Shown one piece after another: positions 5,193 to 5,203 of a stretch of DNA of 5,203 nucleotides; position 1 is the first letter of the stretch, and every line of letters starts with the position of its first letter. Under the pieces are notes generated by a model that worked only from the letters and a program-made list of their open reading frames with translations, did no database searches and was not told where the DNA came from. Location of the stretch: the NCBI GenBank assembly GCA_019423835.1, contig JAHZAR010000134.1, positions 1 through 5,203 of the forward strand, written 5' to 3'. The stretch comes from Clostridiales bacterium. Lineage in GTDB: Bacteria; Bacillota; Clostridia; Lachnospirales; Lachnospiraceae. A program made the position numbers and the translations under genes.

Positions 5193-5203
5193 ATGAAGAA
5201 AAG
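5193..5203 (+). CDS. Probable start of a gene running off the window
   Basis: ATG at 5193 follows GGAG (5185-5188) in a purine-rich stretch, with a short spacing of 4 bases, and reads Met-Lys-Lys before the window ends. Three codons do not allow identification. Met-Lys-Lys is common at the start of exported proteins but also elsewhere; it does not resemble the usual start of polynucleotide phosphorylase, which often follows rpsO. Confidence 0.4.

Noticed and set aside
4972..5196. 74-codon + strand ORF after rpsO whose stop overlaps the ATG at 5193
   Set aside because: It has no ribosome binding site, a Cys/Arg-rich composition typical of out-of-frame GC-rich DNA, no recognisable domain, and it runs through strong inverted repeats. 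The 4-base overlap with the next start is suggestive but not enough.

Overview
The window reads as a chromosomal segment of a fairly GC-rich Firmicute, most likely a gut Lachnospiraceae/Clostridium-cluster-XIVa type organism. This is inferred from three things: the ribosomal protein S15 sequence, strong AGGAGG-type ribosome binding sites with SigA-like promoters, and a PG_binding_4/YkuD L,D-transpeptidase of the clostridial kind. Genus or species cannot be fixed from the sequence alone. All supported genes are on the + strand.

Layout. Positions 1-344 are a leader region. It holds a strong GC-rich stem-loop (61-95), a doubtful 55-codon ORF with a good ribosome binding site (157-324), and a SigA-type promoter (211-239) that lies inside that ORF. 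Positions 345-4443 form a probable three-gene cell-envelope operon: a large membrane-anchored L,D-transpeptidase (345-2585), a lipoprotein with a C-terminal Ig-like module (2630-4141), and a 101-residue three-helix membrane protein (4138-4443) whose GTG start overlaps the lipoprotein stop. A candidate terminator follows (4453-4492). Positions 4505-4936 are a self-contained rpsO unit: a near-consensus extended -10 promoter, an untranslated leader with a long imperfect hairpin that could be the S15 autoregulatory site, rpsO itself (true start 4629), and an intrinsic terminator with a GCAA tetraloop. Positions 4937-5192 hold no convincing gene but are rich in inverted repeats. The last 11 bases appear to be the start of another gene (ATG at 5193).

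How the genes fit together. The transpeptidase should act outside the membrane, making 3-3 cross-links in peptidoglycan or attaching material to it. The lipoprotein and small membrane protein are co-directional, tightly spaced and not recognised as any named protein, so a role with the transpeptidase at the envelope is plausible but is inference. rpsO is a separate housekeeping unit with its own promoter and terminator.

The points most worth a second look are the unusual architecture of the transpeptidase (about 200 residues of charged disordered sequence before the membrane helix and a 7 x 24-bp repeat tail), the uncharacterised lipoprotein/membrane-protein pair, the rpsO leader structure, and the structured RNA-like region after rpsO. 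No mobile element, CRISPR array, tRNA or rRNA was seen.
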